A stretch of 64,000 bases of DNA from Gammaproteobacteria bacterium (GTDB taxonomy: Bacteria > Pseudomonadota > Gammaproteobacteria > DSM-19610), in NCBI GenBank assembly GCA_026197075.1, contig JAPHQV010000013.1:118149-182148 (forward strand), in the 5' to 3' direction. The notes under the pieces are model-generated. The model was given only the letters and a program-made list of their open reading frames with translations. It had not been told where the DNA came from and did no database searches. Positions 18,847 to 28,292 of the stretch are shown here, one piece after another; the first letter of the stretch is position 1, and each line of letters opens with the position of its first letter. The translations under genes were made by a program, and so were the position numbers.

Positions 18847-21672
18847 CTAGCGTGGGGACTGGTCAGGTTCCCCGCAGCGGTGCAGGATGACGGCCCGCGC
18901 CTGGTCACGCAGGGTGACGGCTGTCGAGAAGCGCTCCCGTTCATCGACAATGGAAGCGCGGGCCGGAATGGGGGCATCGATCAGCAGGCTGATGGTGCCG
19001 AAGCGCGGAAACCAGCTGCCGGCACGCAGCACGGAACGGGTGCCGCGCAGGGTGAGAGGAACCAGGGGAACACCGGCCTCTACAGCGGCCAGGAACGCAC
19101 CCATGCGAAAAGGCAGCAGGCCGGGGCTGCGAGTGAAGGTGCCTTCCGGGAAATAACAGGCCGTCGCGCCCGCATGCAGCCGTGCCGTGACCGCATGGGC
19201 ATCGGCCACGCTCTGTTCATGGCGGAATCGTTCCACGAAACAAGTGCCTATGCCGCGCAGGAAGATGCGCGCGAAAAACCGTTGTTGCAGTTCCGCCTTG
19301 GCCACGAACATGACAGGGTGGGGTAACAGGGCGCACAGTACCAGGCCATCGAGATAGCTCTGGTGGTTGGCGACCAGGACGCAGGGTTGCTCCGGGGGTG
19401 GCAATCGTTCCAGTCCCCGGGTGCTGACCGGAAGGCGACTGGCGCGCAATAACAGGCGGGCCCACAGACGCATCCAGCGCCAGCGGGTGCTCCGACCGGG
19501 CAGCAGGGCCACGCCGATCCAGGCCGGGATCGCCAGCAGAACCAGCAACGACCACAGCCAGGAGGCATAGAGCCAGGCCACACCATTACGGCGGCTGCGT
19601 CGCCAGCGCGGCCCCAGGGATTCCAGGGTCACGGACAGCCACTGGCGCCAGGGCGGGGCGGGTGCCTGGTGGATGTGCCCCAGTTTATACAGTTCGCGAC
19701 AGGCGGAACGGCGGACCTTGCCGCTGGAGGTCTTCAGTACCGTATTGGGTGGGGCCAGCACAATGTCGTCGGCGGGGTCGCCACTGAGATCGACCGCAAG
19801 CTCCTGGATGCGTTCCCGCAGGGCTTCCCGTTCCCCTGCCTCTTTCAGACGGGTTTCGGCCAGTATGACCAGCTGCTCCGTGCCGGCACTGGCCGGCCGG
19901 CTGCCGAATACCGCCACCCGGCCGCGACGCACCCCCGCCAATTCACCCACCGCTTCTTCGAGTTCATGGGGATAGAGATTGCGTCCGGCGCGGATGATGA
20001 TGTCCTTGCTGCGGCCGGTGAGATAGACCTCGCCACCCACCAGGTAGGCCATGTCGCCGGTGTTGAGCCAGTCACCGGAAAACAGCTTCCGGGAGGCGGA
20101 TCGGTTGCGGTAATAGCCGGTGGTGGCGCAGGGTCCGTGAAACTGCAGCCGTCCCTGCATCCGTTCGGACAGCTCCCGTCCGTTTTCATCCACCACGCGC
20201 AGTTCGTGCTCTGCCAGGGGCAGGCCGCAGGCAACGAAGCGCAGGGCATTGGCATCGGTATCCGCTGCCGGCAGGGCATGTCCGGTAGTCGCGAAGGCCT
20301 CGCGCTGGATCGCATCGATACGCAGGCCGCGGCCCAGGGGTGGGAAGGCCAGGCCGACACAATTCTCCGCGAGGCCGTAGACGGGCATCATGCTTTCACG
20401 ACGAAAGCCGTGGCCGGCAAAGCGTTCGCAGAACTGCTCGGTGGTTTCAGGATACACGGGTTCGGCGCCATTGAAGGCACAGCGCCAGCTGCCCAGGTCC
20501 AGGTCGGCGATTTCCTCGTCACGCACTCGCCGCAGGCAGAGTTCATAGGCGAAGTTGGGCGCCGCCGACAGGGTACCACCGTAGCGGTGGATGGCGCGCA
20601 GCCAGCGTATCGGCCGGGCGATGAAGGTCAAGGGTGACATGACCACGAACAGACTGCCGTAATAGAGGCTGCCAAGCCAGGCGCCGATCAGCCCCATGTC
20701 GTGGTACAGGGGAAGCCAGCTGACGAATACGTCGCGGCTGTCGGCATGCACAGCTTCGCCCATGAGGCGGATGTTGGTAACCAGGTTGGCATGGGAGAGC
20801 ACCACGCCCTTGGGGTCGCCGGTGCTGCCGGAGGTGTACTGGAGAAAGGCGGTATCCTGCCCCTGGATGGTTTGGGGCTGCCAGTGGCCGCCGGGCAGGT
20901 CCAGGTCCGCCAGGGTCAGCACATGTTCGGTGGTATCCGCCAGGGATTTCAACAGGCGGGTGAAGGGTTTTGCTTCCTCCACCGTCACCAGGATACGTGC
21001 CCGGCAGTTATGCAGGATACCGGCGTGGCGGCGCAGGTGATCGGCGACCTGGGCGCGCCGTGCCGGTGGATACAGTGACACGGGCACACCCCCGGCCAGC
21101 AGGATGCCGTAGAAGCTGTAGAAATAGTCGGGACCGGTGGGCAGCATGATGGCCACGGGCTCGCCGCGTTCCACGCCGCGTTCCTGCAGGACGGCGGCGA
21201 TGTTGACGGCATGCTCCCACAAGTCTCCGTAGCGAATGCGTTCACCCTCACCCTCGTCCTGGTAGAACTGGATATGGACGCGCTCCGGATGCTGTTCCAC
21301 GTGCCACTGCAGCACCTCGATGAGGGTGTTGGCCGTCAGGGGTTCGCCCTGTGTTTCCTTCGCCGGGGAGGCGGGTATGGACCTGGCCTCGCCGGCGGTG
21401 GCCGTGGGCCCGGCGGCGCGCAGGAAGCGCAGCAGATCGCGAGGGGTTTCGATCTCTCCATAAACCTGTTCCGGCAGGTTGACACCGAAGTGTTCCTCGA
21501 TGCGGGCGATGAATTCCACACGTGCCAGGCTGTCCAGGCCCAGGTCGCGCTCCAGGTGGCTGTCCAGGCCGAAGACCTTGCCGCGTCCCCGCTGGCGATG
21601 CAGTTCCGCGGCCAGGGCCTCGAGGACCATGAGAATGCCCTGTTCCAGGTTGGAGTCGGTCGTTTCATTCAT
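18847..21672 (-). CDS. ACP - fatty acyl-AMP ligase - PlsC acyltransferase fusion
   Basis: A 941-residue three-part enzyme. Residues 1-90 are an acyl carrier domain with the phosphopantetheine site GLDSLARVEF (Ser48). Residues about 110-660 are an adenylating domain with YTSGSTGDPKGVVLSH (279-294) and LPLYHDMGLIGAW, APNFAY and NGAEPV, which resemble fatty acyl-AMP ligases, plus the A10-like lysine in LKTSSGKVRRS. A membrane segment near 700-725 precedes a PlsC domain with NHQSYLDG (HX4D) and FPEGTFTRSPG. The likely chemistry is activation of a free fatty acid to acyl-AMP, loading on the built-in ACP, and transfer to a glycerolipid acceptor. E. coli Aas has the acyltransferase and ligase in the reverse order and no ACP. 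The MFS gene lies 12 bases upstream. Confidence 0.85.
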   Translation of the reverse strand: MNETTDSNLEQGILMVLEALAAELHRQRGRGKVFGLDSHLERDLGLDSLARVEFIARIEEHFGVNLPEQVYGEIETPRDLLRFLRAAGPTATAGEARSIPASPAKETQGEPLTANTLIEVLQWHVEQHPERVHIQFYQDEGEGERIRYGDLWEHAVNIAAVLQERGVERGEPVAIMLPTGPDYFYSFYGILLAGGVPVSLYPPARRAQVADHLRRHAGILHNCRARILVTVEEAKPFTRLLKSLADTTEHVLTLADLDLPGGHWQPQTIQGQDTAFLQYTSGSTGDPKGVVLSHANLVTNIRLMGEAVHADSRDVFVSWLPLYHDMGLIGAWLGSLYYGSLFVVMSPLTFIARPIRWLRAIHRYGGTLSAAPNFAYELCLRRVRDEEIADLDLGSWRCAFNGAEPVYPETTEQFCERFAGHGFRRESMMPVYGLAENCVGLAFPPLGRGLRIDAIQREAFATTGHALPAADTDANALRFVACGLPLAEHELRVVDENGRELSERMQGRLQFHGPCATTGYYRNRSASRKLFSGDWLNTGDMAYLVGGEVYLTGRSKDIIIRAGRNLYPHELEEAVGELAGVRRGRVAVFGSRPASAGTEQLVILAETRLKEAGEREALRERIQELAVDLSGDPADDIVLAPPNTVLKTSSGKVRRSACRELYKLGHIHQAPAPPWRQWLSVTLESLGPRWRRSRRNGVAWLYASWLWSLLVLLAIPAWIGVALLPGRSTRWRWMRLWARLLLRASRLPVSTRGLERLPPPEQPCVLVANHQSYLDGLVLCALLPHPVMFVAKAELQQRFFARIFLRGIGTCFVERFRHEQSVADAHAVTARLHAGATACYFPEGTFTRSPGLLPFRMGAFLAAVEAGVPLVPLTLRGTRSVLRAGSWFPRFGTISLLIDAPIPARASIVDERERFSTAVTLRDQARAVILHRCGEPDQSPR

Positions 21673-21684
21673 GGGGGTATTCTG

Positions 21685-23010
21685 CTACAGATCGCCCGCT
21701 TCGTAACGTTCCACCACCAGGCGGCCCCGCCGGACATTCACGAACAGGCTGACCAGGAAGGCGAGGGCGAAGAACAATGCGCACAGCAGGATGGCGTGCT
21801 GCAGGCCCACCCAGGCCTGCAACAGGCCGACACCGAGCAGGCCGAGGATGGCGGCGAGCTTGTGGGACAGCCCCCAGAAGCCGAAGAATTCCGCCGCGCG
21901 GGCCCGCGGCGTGAGCTGACCGACGATAGCGCGGCTGGCGGATTGGGTGGCGCCTAGGCAGAGCCCGGCGGCGATGGCCACCACCAGGAACACCTGCTGC
22001 ATCTGCCAGTCATGGCCGGCGCGGTTCAGGGCTTCGGTGAGTTGCGGTGTCCACCAGATGAGCAGAATGGCGCTGACCCAGAACAGCAGGGTGAAGTTAT
22101 AGGTGAGACGGCCACCAAAGCGATCCTGGGCAAAACCGAACAGCACGGCACCGAGGGTGGCGGTGACCTGTACGGTGATGAAGGTGAGCACGCGCATGTG
22201 CTCGTCCCAGCCGATCACCTGCGCCCCATAGATGAAAGTGAAGGCAATGATGATATAGATGCCGGACATGGCGAAGAAGGCCGACAGCAGGAACACGGCC
22301 AGGTCGCGGAAGCCCCGCAGTTCCGCCAGGGTGCGGCGTACCTGCCCCATGCCCAGCCGCCAGTAGCCCTGCGCCGTCGCTGTCCGCGCCGTGCCCCGTT
22401 CCCGCAGCCAGAGGAAGGTGGGGATGGCGGCCAGCAGGAAGAAGGCGGCCGCGAAAGGCCCCACCCAGCGCACGTTTTCGAAGTTTTCCAGGCTCACCTC
22501 GCCCAGGAACAGCAGGGCCAGACCGGTGGCGACCAGGCCACCCACATAGCCCAGCGCCCAGCCGAACCCGGAGATCCTGCCCAATTCCTCCGGTGGGCCG
22601 AGGTCGGGCAGGAAGCTGGCAATGAAGGACTCACCGATGGAATAGGCATAGTTCGAGATGATGATGAGCAGTACACCGAGCAACACGTAGCCCGGCGCCA
22701 CGAAATAGAGCAGGGCGGTGGTGAGTACGGTGACGAGGTAGCTGATGAACAGGAAATGCTTGCGACGGGCGGTGAGGTCCATCACCGCGCCCAGCACCGG
22801 TGCCGTGATTACCACCAGGAAATAACCTGTGGCCAGGGATAGGCTCCACAGCAGGTTACCCAGCCGGTAATCGTCCTGGGCGTCGCCGACGATGACGCGC
22901 GTGAACAGGTCACCGAACACCACGGTGATGATGAGCAGGGTATAGGCCTGGTTGGCGAAATCGAACATCGCCCAGCCAAAGATTTCCTTGCGGGTGGCAC
23001 GCGGCGTCAT
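21685..23010 (-). CDS. MFS transporter, UMF1/Atg22-like family
   Basis: A 441-residue polytopic inner-membrane protein with about 11-12 hydrophobic helices. It opens with EIFGWAMFDFANQAYTLLI, typical of the UMF1 (Atg22-like) branch of the major facilitator superfamily. The ATG at 23010 is preferred over a 51-residue upstream extension that lacks family character. It is the first gene of a two-gene minus-strand unit with the ACP-ligase-acyltransferase fusion. That pairing suggests a lipid or lysolipid substrate by analogy with lplT-aas, although it is not LplT. Its substrate is otherwise unknown. Confidence 0.85.
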   Translation of the reverse strand: MTPRATRKEIFGWAMFDFANQAYTLLIITVVFGDLFTRVIVGDAQDDYRLGNLLWSLSLATGYFLVVITAPVLGAVMDLTARRKHFLFISYLVTVLTTALLYFVAPGYVLLGVLLIIISNYAYSIGESFIASFLPDLGPPEELGRISGFGWALGYVGGLVATGLALLFLGEVSLENFENVRWVGPFAAAFFLLAAIPTFLWLRERGTARTATAQGYWRLGMGQVRRTLAELRGFRDLAVFLLSAFFAMSGIYIIIAFTFIYGAQVIGWDEHMRVLTFITVQVTATLGAVLFGFAQDRFGGRLTYNFTLLFWVSAILLIWWTPQLTEALNRAGHDWQMQQVFLVVAIAAGLCLGATQSASRAIVGQLTPRARAAEFFGFWGLSHKLAAILGLLGVGLLQAWVGLQHAILLCALFFALAFLVSLFVNVRRGRLVVERYEAGDL

Positions 23011-23112
23011 CGGGAATCCGGAATGGTGGCAACAGCCAGGGATGGTAGCCCAGCCATGGACCTGGTGTATATTAGGGTTCTTACTGTCGTAATCCAGATC
23101 GGAGCCGGTTCC

Positions 23113-23517
23113 ATGTTCACCCTGCATCCACAACTGCAACAGGACAGCATCGAACTGGGCCACTTCGAGTTGTGCCGTCTGCTGCTATTCAACGACTCCC
23201 GCTACCCCTGGTGCATCCTGGTACCGCAACGGGGTGATATCCGCGAGATCTACGAGCTGACTCCGGATGACCAGCTTCTGCTGATGGAAGAATCGGTGCG
23301 CCTGGGTCGCTACATGGCGGCGGAATTTCGTGCCCACAAGCTGAATGTGGCGGCACTGGGCAACATGGTGCCGCAGCTGCATATCCACCATATCGTGCGT
23401 TACAACCACGATCCTGCCTGGCCGCGTCCCGTGTGGGGCCTGGACGAGGCACGACCCTATGACGAGGAGGGGTTGCGGACCATGCTGGCCCGTTTCGGGC
23501 CGTTACTGGAGGGTTGA
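23113..23517 (+). CDS. HIT-domain protein
   Basis: A 134-residue nucleotide hydrolase/transferase of the histidine triad superfamily, with the triad in QLHIHHIVRYNHDPAW. Members act on dinucleoside polyphosphates or AMP-lysine-type adducts. The ATG at 23113 gives the family-like start MFTLHPQLQQDSIELG. Longer in-frame starts add only non-family sequence. It is divergent from the MFS gene and just upstream of dnaE. TATATT at 23068-23073 is a possible -10. Confidence 0.9.
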   Translation: MFTLHPQLQQDSIELGHFELCRLLLFNDSRYPWCILVPQRGDIREIYELTPDDQLLLMEESVRLGRYMAAEFRAHKLNVAALGNMVPQLHIHHIVRYNHDPAWPRPVWGLDEARPYDEEGLRTMLARFGPLLEG

Positions 23518-23585
23518 GGCGCCCGCGCCGCCGCTCGGGAATGTCAAGCCTTGCATGAACACGGGCAATTCCGGAAACTCCCCCC

Positions 23586-26500
23586 ATGCCTGCTCCCTTC
23601 GTCCACCTGCGCCTGCACACGGAATATTCCCTGGTGGACGGGATCGTGCGCGTCAAACCCCTGGTCAAGACCGTGGCCGAGGCCGGCATGGCCGCCTGCG
23701 CCGTCACCGATCAATGCAACCTGTTCGCCATGGTGAAGTTCTATCGCGCCGCCATGGCGGCGGGCGTGAAGCCCATCATCGGCTGCGACGTCTGGATCCA
23801 GAACGAGCAGGAAGCCGCCAAGCCCTTCCGGCTGGTCCTGCTGTGCCAGGACCGGCAGGGCTATGACAGCCTCAACCGCCTGGTGTCGCGCAGCTATATC
23901 GAGGGTCAACACCTCGGCATACCCGTCATCGAACGCGCCTGGCTGGCGGACAGCACGGCAGGACTCATTGCCCTGTCCGGCGGCCGTGCCGGGGATATCG
24001 GCCAGGCCCTGCTGGCCGGCCGCGAGGCGGATGCCGCGAGCCTGCTGGACGATTGGCAGGCCCTGTTCCCGGACCGTTTCTACCTGGAGTTGCAGCGTAC
24101 CGGACGGGAAGGGGAGGAGGAATACCTGCACGGGGCGGTATCCCTTGCGGCGTCCCATGGCGTGCCGGTGGTGGCCACCAACGATGTGCATTTTCTACAG
24201 CAGGATGATTTCGAGGCCCACGAGGCGCGTGTCTGCATTCATGACGGCCGCACCCTGGACGATCCCCGGCGTGCCAAGCGTCATTCGGAACAGCAATACC
24301 TGCGCACACCGGAAGAAATGGCGGAATTGTTCGCCGATCTGCCCGAGGCCCTGGAAAACACCGTCGAGATCGCCAAGCGCTGCAATCTGGAATTGACCCT
24401 GGGGCAGAACTTCCTGCCCGATTTCCCCGTACCCGCGGGCATGACCATGGACGACTATTTCCGCGCCCAGTCACGCCAGGGCCTGGAGAAGCGGCTGGCA
24501 AAACTGTTCGACGCCAGTGCCCCGGAGTTCGCCGAACAACGCAAACCCTACGACGAACGCCTGGAAATCGAGCTGGACGTGATCATCCAGATGGGTTTTC
24601 CGGGCTATTTCCTTATCGTTGCGGACTTCATCCAGTGGGCCAAGGCCAATGGCGTGCCGGTAGGGCCGGGGCGTGGATCCGGCGCCGGTTCCCTGGTGGC
24701 CTATGCGCTCACCATCACCGACCTCGATCCCATCGAGTATGACCTGCTGTTCGAACGTTTCCTCAACCCGGAACGCGTGTCCATGCCCGACTTCGACGTG
24801 GACTTCTGCATGGAAGGGCGCGACCGGGTCATCGATTACGTGGCCCAGCGGTATGGCCGCGAAAAGGTGTCGCAGATCATCACCTATGGCTCCATGGCCG
24901 CCAAGGCGGTGGTGCGCGACGTGGGCCGTGTGCTCGGCCATCCATACGGTTTCGTGGACCGCATCGCCAAGCTGATCCCCTTCGAGATCGGCATGACCCT
25001 GGACAAGGCCCTCGAACAGGAAGAGGCACTGCGCGAATCCTACGAGAACGAGGAAGAGGTCCATACCCTCATCGACCTTGCGCAGAAACTGGAAGGCCTG
25101 GCGCGCAACGCCGGCAAGCATGCGGGTGGGGTGGTCATCGCGCCCTCGAAGCTCACCGATTTCACCCCACTGTATTGTGAAGCGGGCGGCCAGAGCATTG
25201 TCAGCCAGTTCGACAAGGATGACGTGGAGGCGGTCGGCCTGGTGAAGTTCGACTTCCTGGGGCTGCGCACCCTGACCATCATCGACTGGGCCCTGCAGAC
25301 CATCAATGCCACGCGTGCCCGTAGTGGCGAGGCACCGGTGGACATCATCGATATCCCCCTGGATGACCCCAGGGCATTCAGTCTTCTCAAGCGTTGCGAA
25401 ACCACCGCGGTGTTCCAGCTTGAATCACGGGGTATGAAGGATCTCATCAAGCGCCTGCAGCCGGATATCTTCGAGGACATCATCGCGCTGGTGGCCCTGT
25501 TCCGCCCCGGGCCGCTGCAATCGGGCATGGTGGACGACTTCATCAACCGTAAACATGGTCGCTCGAAAGTCGAGTATCCCCATCCTGACCTGGAGGTCAT
25601 TCTCAAGCCTACCTACGGCGTCATCCTCTACCAGGAACAGGTCATGCAGATCGCCCAGGTGCTGGCCGGCTACAGCCTCGGCGCCGCCGACCTGCTGCGA
25701 CGCGCCATGGGCAAGAAGAAACCCGAGGAAATGGCCAAGCAGCGCGAGATCTTCATGGCAGGCTCGGGCCAGCGCGGCGTGGCACCGGACACCGCCACCT
25801 ACATCTTCGACCTGATGGAGAAGTTCGCCGGTTACGGCTTCAACAAGTCCCACTCGGCGGCCTATGCCCTGGTGTCCTACCAGACCGCCTGGCTGAAGGC
25901 CTACTATCCGGCCGCCTTCATGGCCGCGGTGCTGTCGGCGGACATGGACAACACCGACAAGGTGGTGAACCTCATCGAGGAATGTCGCAGCATGGGCCTG
26001 GCGGTGGTGCCACCCAACGTAAACCGCTCCGGACACGCCTTCACGGTGCAGGACGAACAGACCATCATCTATGGCCTGGGCGCCATCAAGGGGGTGGGGC
26101 AGGCGGCCATCGAGGGCATGATCCAGGAGCGGCTCGCCGCGGGCGAATTCCAGGACCTGTTCGACCTGTGTCGTCGGGTGGACAGCCGCAAGGTCAGCCG
26201 CCGGGTGCTGGAGGCCCTGATCCGCGCCGGGGCCCTGGACAGCCTGGGTGAAACCCGCGCCACCCTGATGGAGGCCCTGCCCCAGGCCGTGAAACAGGCG
26301 GAGCAGCACCAGCGTGACGCCGTGGCGGGACAGAACGATCTGTTCGGCGGTGGCGCCGAAGCCACACCGGTGGCAGTGGAGATCCAGCGCCTGCCCGAAT
26401 GGGACGATGACCTGCGCCTGAGTGGCGAGCGCGAAACCCTGGGACTCTACCTCACCGGTCATCCCATCGACCGCTACCTGCCGGAACTCCAGGCCATAAC

Positions 26501-27110
26501 CAGCGGCACCATCGCCAGTCTGACCGAGCAGGCGGGCCAGGGCGGTGGCGCCAGTGCGTCCGGCTCCGGCCAGGGCGGTGGCTACGGCCGCAGCAACGAA
26601 CGCAAGGTGGTGGTGGCCGGCCTGGTGGTGGACTTGCGCACGCGTGTCACCCAGAGCGGTGCCCGCATGGCCTTTCTCACCCTGGACGATCGCAGTGCCC
26701 GCATGGAGGTGCGCGTATTCACCAAGGTATTCGAGCAGTACCGCGCCCTGCTGGCCCGGGACCGGGTACTGGTGGTACAGGGCGGTCTTGGTCTGGATGA
26801 TTATTCCGGTGAAATGCGCATGACCGTGGAGCAGGTCTACGACATCGACCAGGCCCGGGAACAGTTCGCCAAGTGCCTGGTGCTCAACCTGGAGGCGAGC
26901 CAGGCGGGCAACGGCTTCGTGCGTCACCTGGAGGAGATCCTCAGCCCCTTCCGGGAAGGACCCTGCCCGGTACTGATCGACTACCGCAACGCCCAGGCCT
27001 GTGCCCGTATTCCCCTCGGCGCCGGCTGGCGTGTGCACCCCACCGATGAACTGATCCACCGCCTGCGGCAACTGAGCGGGGACCAGCAGGTGCGGGTGGA
27101 ATACCCCTAG
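23586..27110 (+). CDS. dnaE: DNA polymerase III alpha subunit
   Basis: Catalytic subunit of the replicative polymerase. The 1174 residues (E. coli 1160) start with the PHP domain (FVHLRLHTEYSLVDGIVRVK). The C-family catalytic aspartates are in MPDFDVDFC near residues 400-408. HhH, OB-fold (KVVVAGLVVDLRTRVTQSG) and C-terminal domains follow. A Gly/Ser-rich linker around residues 980-1000 (GQGGGASASGSGQGGG) before the OB-fold region is longer than usual. It restores the core order after the accessory insertion. Confidence 0.98.
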   Translation: MPAPFVHLRLHTEYSLVDGIVRVKPLVKTVAEAGMAACAVTDQCNLFAMVKFYRAAMAAGVKPIIGCDVWIQNEQEAAKPFRLVLLCQDRQGYDSLNRLVSRSYIEGQHLGIPVIERAWLADSTAGLIALSGGRAGDIGQALLAGREADAASLLDDWQALFPDRFYLELQRTGREGEEEYLHGAVSLAASHGVPVVATNDVHFLQQDDFEAHEARVCIHDGRTLDDPRRAKRHSEQQYLRTPEEMAELFADLPEALENTVEIAKRCNLELTLGQNFLPDFPVPAGMTMDDYFRAQSRQGLEKRLAKLFDASAPEFAEQRKPYDERLEIELDVIIQMGFPGYFLIVADFIQWAKANGVPVGPGRGSGAGSLVAYALTITDLDPIEYDLLFERFLNPERVSMPDFDVDFCMEGRDRVIDYVAQRYGREKVSQIITYGSMAAKAVVRDVGRVLGHPYGFVDRIAKLIPFEIGMTLDKALEQEEALRESYENEEEVHTLIDLAQKLEGLARNAGKHAGGVVIAPSKLTDFTPLYCEAGGQSIVSQFDKDDVEAVGLVKFDFLGLRTLTIIDWALQTINATRARSGEAPVDIIDIPLDDPRAFSLLKRCETTAVFQLESRGMKDLIKRLQPDIFEDIIALVALFRPGPLQSGMVDDFINRKHGRSKVEYPHPDLEVILKPTYGVILYQEQVMQIAQVLAGYSLGAADLLRRAMGKKKPEEMAKQREIFMAGSGQRGVAPDTATYIFDLMEKFAGYGFNKSHSAAYALVSYQTAWLKAYYPAAFMAAVLSADMDNTDKVVNLIEECRSMGLAVVPPNVNRSGHAFTVQDEQTIIYGLGAIKGVGQAAIEGMIQERLAAGEFQDLFDLCRRVDSRKVSRRVLEALIRAGALDSLGETRATLMEALPQAVKQAEQHQRDAVAGQNDLFGGGAEATPVAVEIQRLPEWDDDLRLSGERETLGLYLTGHPIDRYLPELQAITSGTIASLTEQAGQGGGASASGSGQGGGYGRSNERKVVVAGLVVDLRTRVTQSGARMAFLTLDDRSARMEVRVFTKVFEQYRALLARDRVLVVQGGLGLDDYSGEMRMTVEQVYDIDQAREQFAKCLVLNLEASQAGNGFVRHLEEILSPFREGPCPVLIDYRNAQACARIPLGAGWRVHPTDELIHRLRQLSGDQQVRVEYP

Positions 27111-27268
27111 CACGGCCCGTATCCGGTACTACACTCCACCTTCCCTCGAGGAAAAAGTATGGTGCGGTCGCGCTGCGACCTCATTCCACGGTGCAGTTTG
27201 TAGCCAGAACGAGTAAAATGCGGCGAATTGTCTAGAAATCCACGCAAATCCCCGGTATCCAAAGACCC

Positions 27269-28228
27269 ATGAATCTCAATTTCCTCGATTTCGAACAGCC
27301 CATCGCCGAGCTCGAAGCCAAGATCGAAGAGCTGCGCTACGTGGGCGACGACGCCGAGATCAACATCAACGAAGAAATCGCCCGCCTGCAGGAAAAAAGC
27401 CGCAACCTGACGAAGTCCATTTTCGCCAAGCTGACCCCCTGGCAGGTTTCACAGCTGGCCCGTCATCCGCAGCGTCCCTATACCCTGGATTACCTGGAAC
27501 GCATCTTCACCGACTTCCAGGAGCTGCATGGCGATCGCGCCTTCGCCGATGACGCCGCCATCGTCGGAGGCCTGGCGCGCCTGGAGGGCCGGCCGGTGAT
27601 GGTGATCGGCCAGCAGAAGGGCCGCGATACCCAGGAAAAGATCCGCCGCAACTTCGGCATGCCGCGGCCCGAGGGTTACCGCAAGGCCCTGCGCCTGATG
27701 CACATGGCCGAGAAGTTCGGCCTGCCCGTGCTCACCTTCATCGATACCCCCGGCGCCTATCCCGGCATTGGCGCCGAGGAGCGCGGCCAGAGCGAGGCCA
27801 TCGCCCGCAACCTGTTTGTCATGGCGGAGCTGCGCACGCCCATTCTGTGCACTGTCATCGGCGAGGGCGGCTCCGGCGGTGCCCTCGCCATCGGTGTCGG
27901 CGATCGGGTGTTCATGCTGCAGCACGGCACCTACTCGGTGATCTCCCCCGAGGGTTGTGCATCCATCCTCTGGAAGAGTGCTGACAAGGCACCGGATGCC
28001 GCCGAGGCCCTGGGTATCACCGCGGAACGCCTCAAGGAGCTGGGCCTGGTCGACGGCATCATTCCCGAGCCCCTGGGTGGGGCCCATCGCGACATCGAAC
28101 AGATGGCCGCCACTCTCAAGCAGACCCTGGTCCAGCAGCTCGACCTGCTCGAACGCACCCCGATGGACAAGCTGTTGTCCGAACGCTACCAGCGCCTCAT
28201 GTCCTATGGGCATGTGAAAGAGGGGTAA
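27269..28228 (+). CDS. accA: Acetyl-CoA carboxylase carboxyltransferase alpha subunit
   Basis: With AccD forms the carboxyltransferase that makes malonyl-CoA for fatty acid synthesis. It is exactly 319 residues, equal to E. coli Acc[22 protein letters not shown] is the family N-terminal helix and [16 protein letters not shown] the crotonase-fold oxyanion region. A 158-base gap separates it from dnaE. It contains a small GGTCGC/GCGACC hairpin (27166-27180) without a T tract. Confidence 0.98.
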   Translation: MNLNFLDFEQPIAELEAKIEELRYVGDDAEININEEIARLQEKSRNLTKSIFAKLTPWQVSQLARHPQRPYTLDYLERIFTDFQELHGDRAFADDAAIVGGLARLEGRPVMVIGQQKGRDTQEKIRRNFGMPRPEGYRKALRLMHMAEKFGLPVLTFIDTPGAYPGIGAEERGQSEAIARNLFVMAELRTPILCTVIGEGGSGGALAIGVGDRVFMLQHGTYSVISPEGCASILWKSADKAPDAAEALGITAERLKELGLVDGIIPEPLGGAHRDIEQMAATLKQTLVQQLDLLERTPMDKLLSERYQRLMSYGHVKEG

Positions 28229-28232
28229 GGAT

Positions 28233-28252
28233 CGCGCTGAGCCGCTCCTACG
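28233..28252 (-). repeat. REP-like half element (copy 2, degenerate)
   Basis: CGCGCTGAGCCGCTCCTACG between accA and tilS resembles the CCGCTCCTAC end of the other REP-like copies, with decay in the palindromic part. Confidence 0.5.
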
Positions 28253-28292
28253 GGTCGGACCTTTTCCGCGCTCGTACGCCACCGGTAACACC

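Noticed and set aside
25425..27113. 562-codon antisense frame in dnaE
   Set aside because: Shadow of the polymerase gene with no recognisable motif.
27166..27180. GGTCGC/GCGACC hairpin after dnaE as a terminator
   Set aside because: Six-base stem and no T tract. Insufficient to call a terminator.
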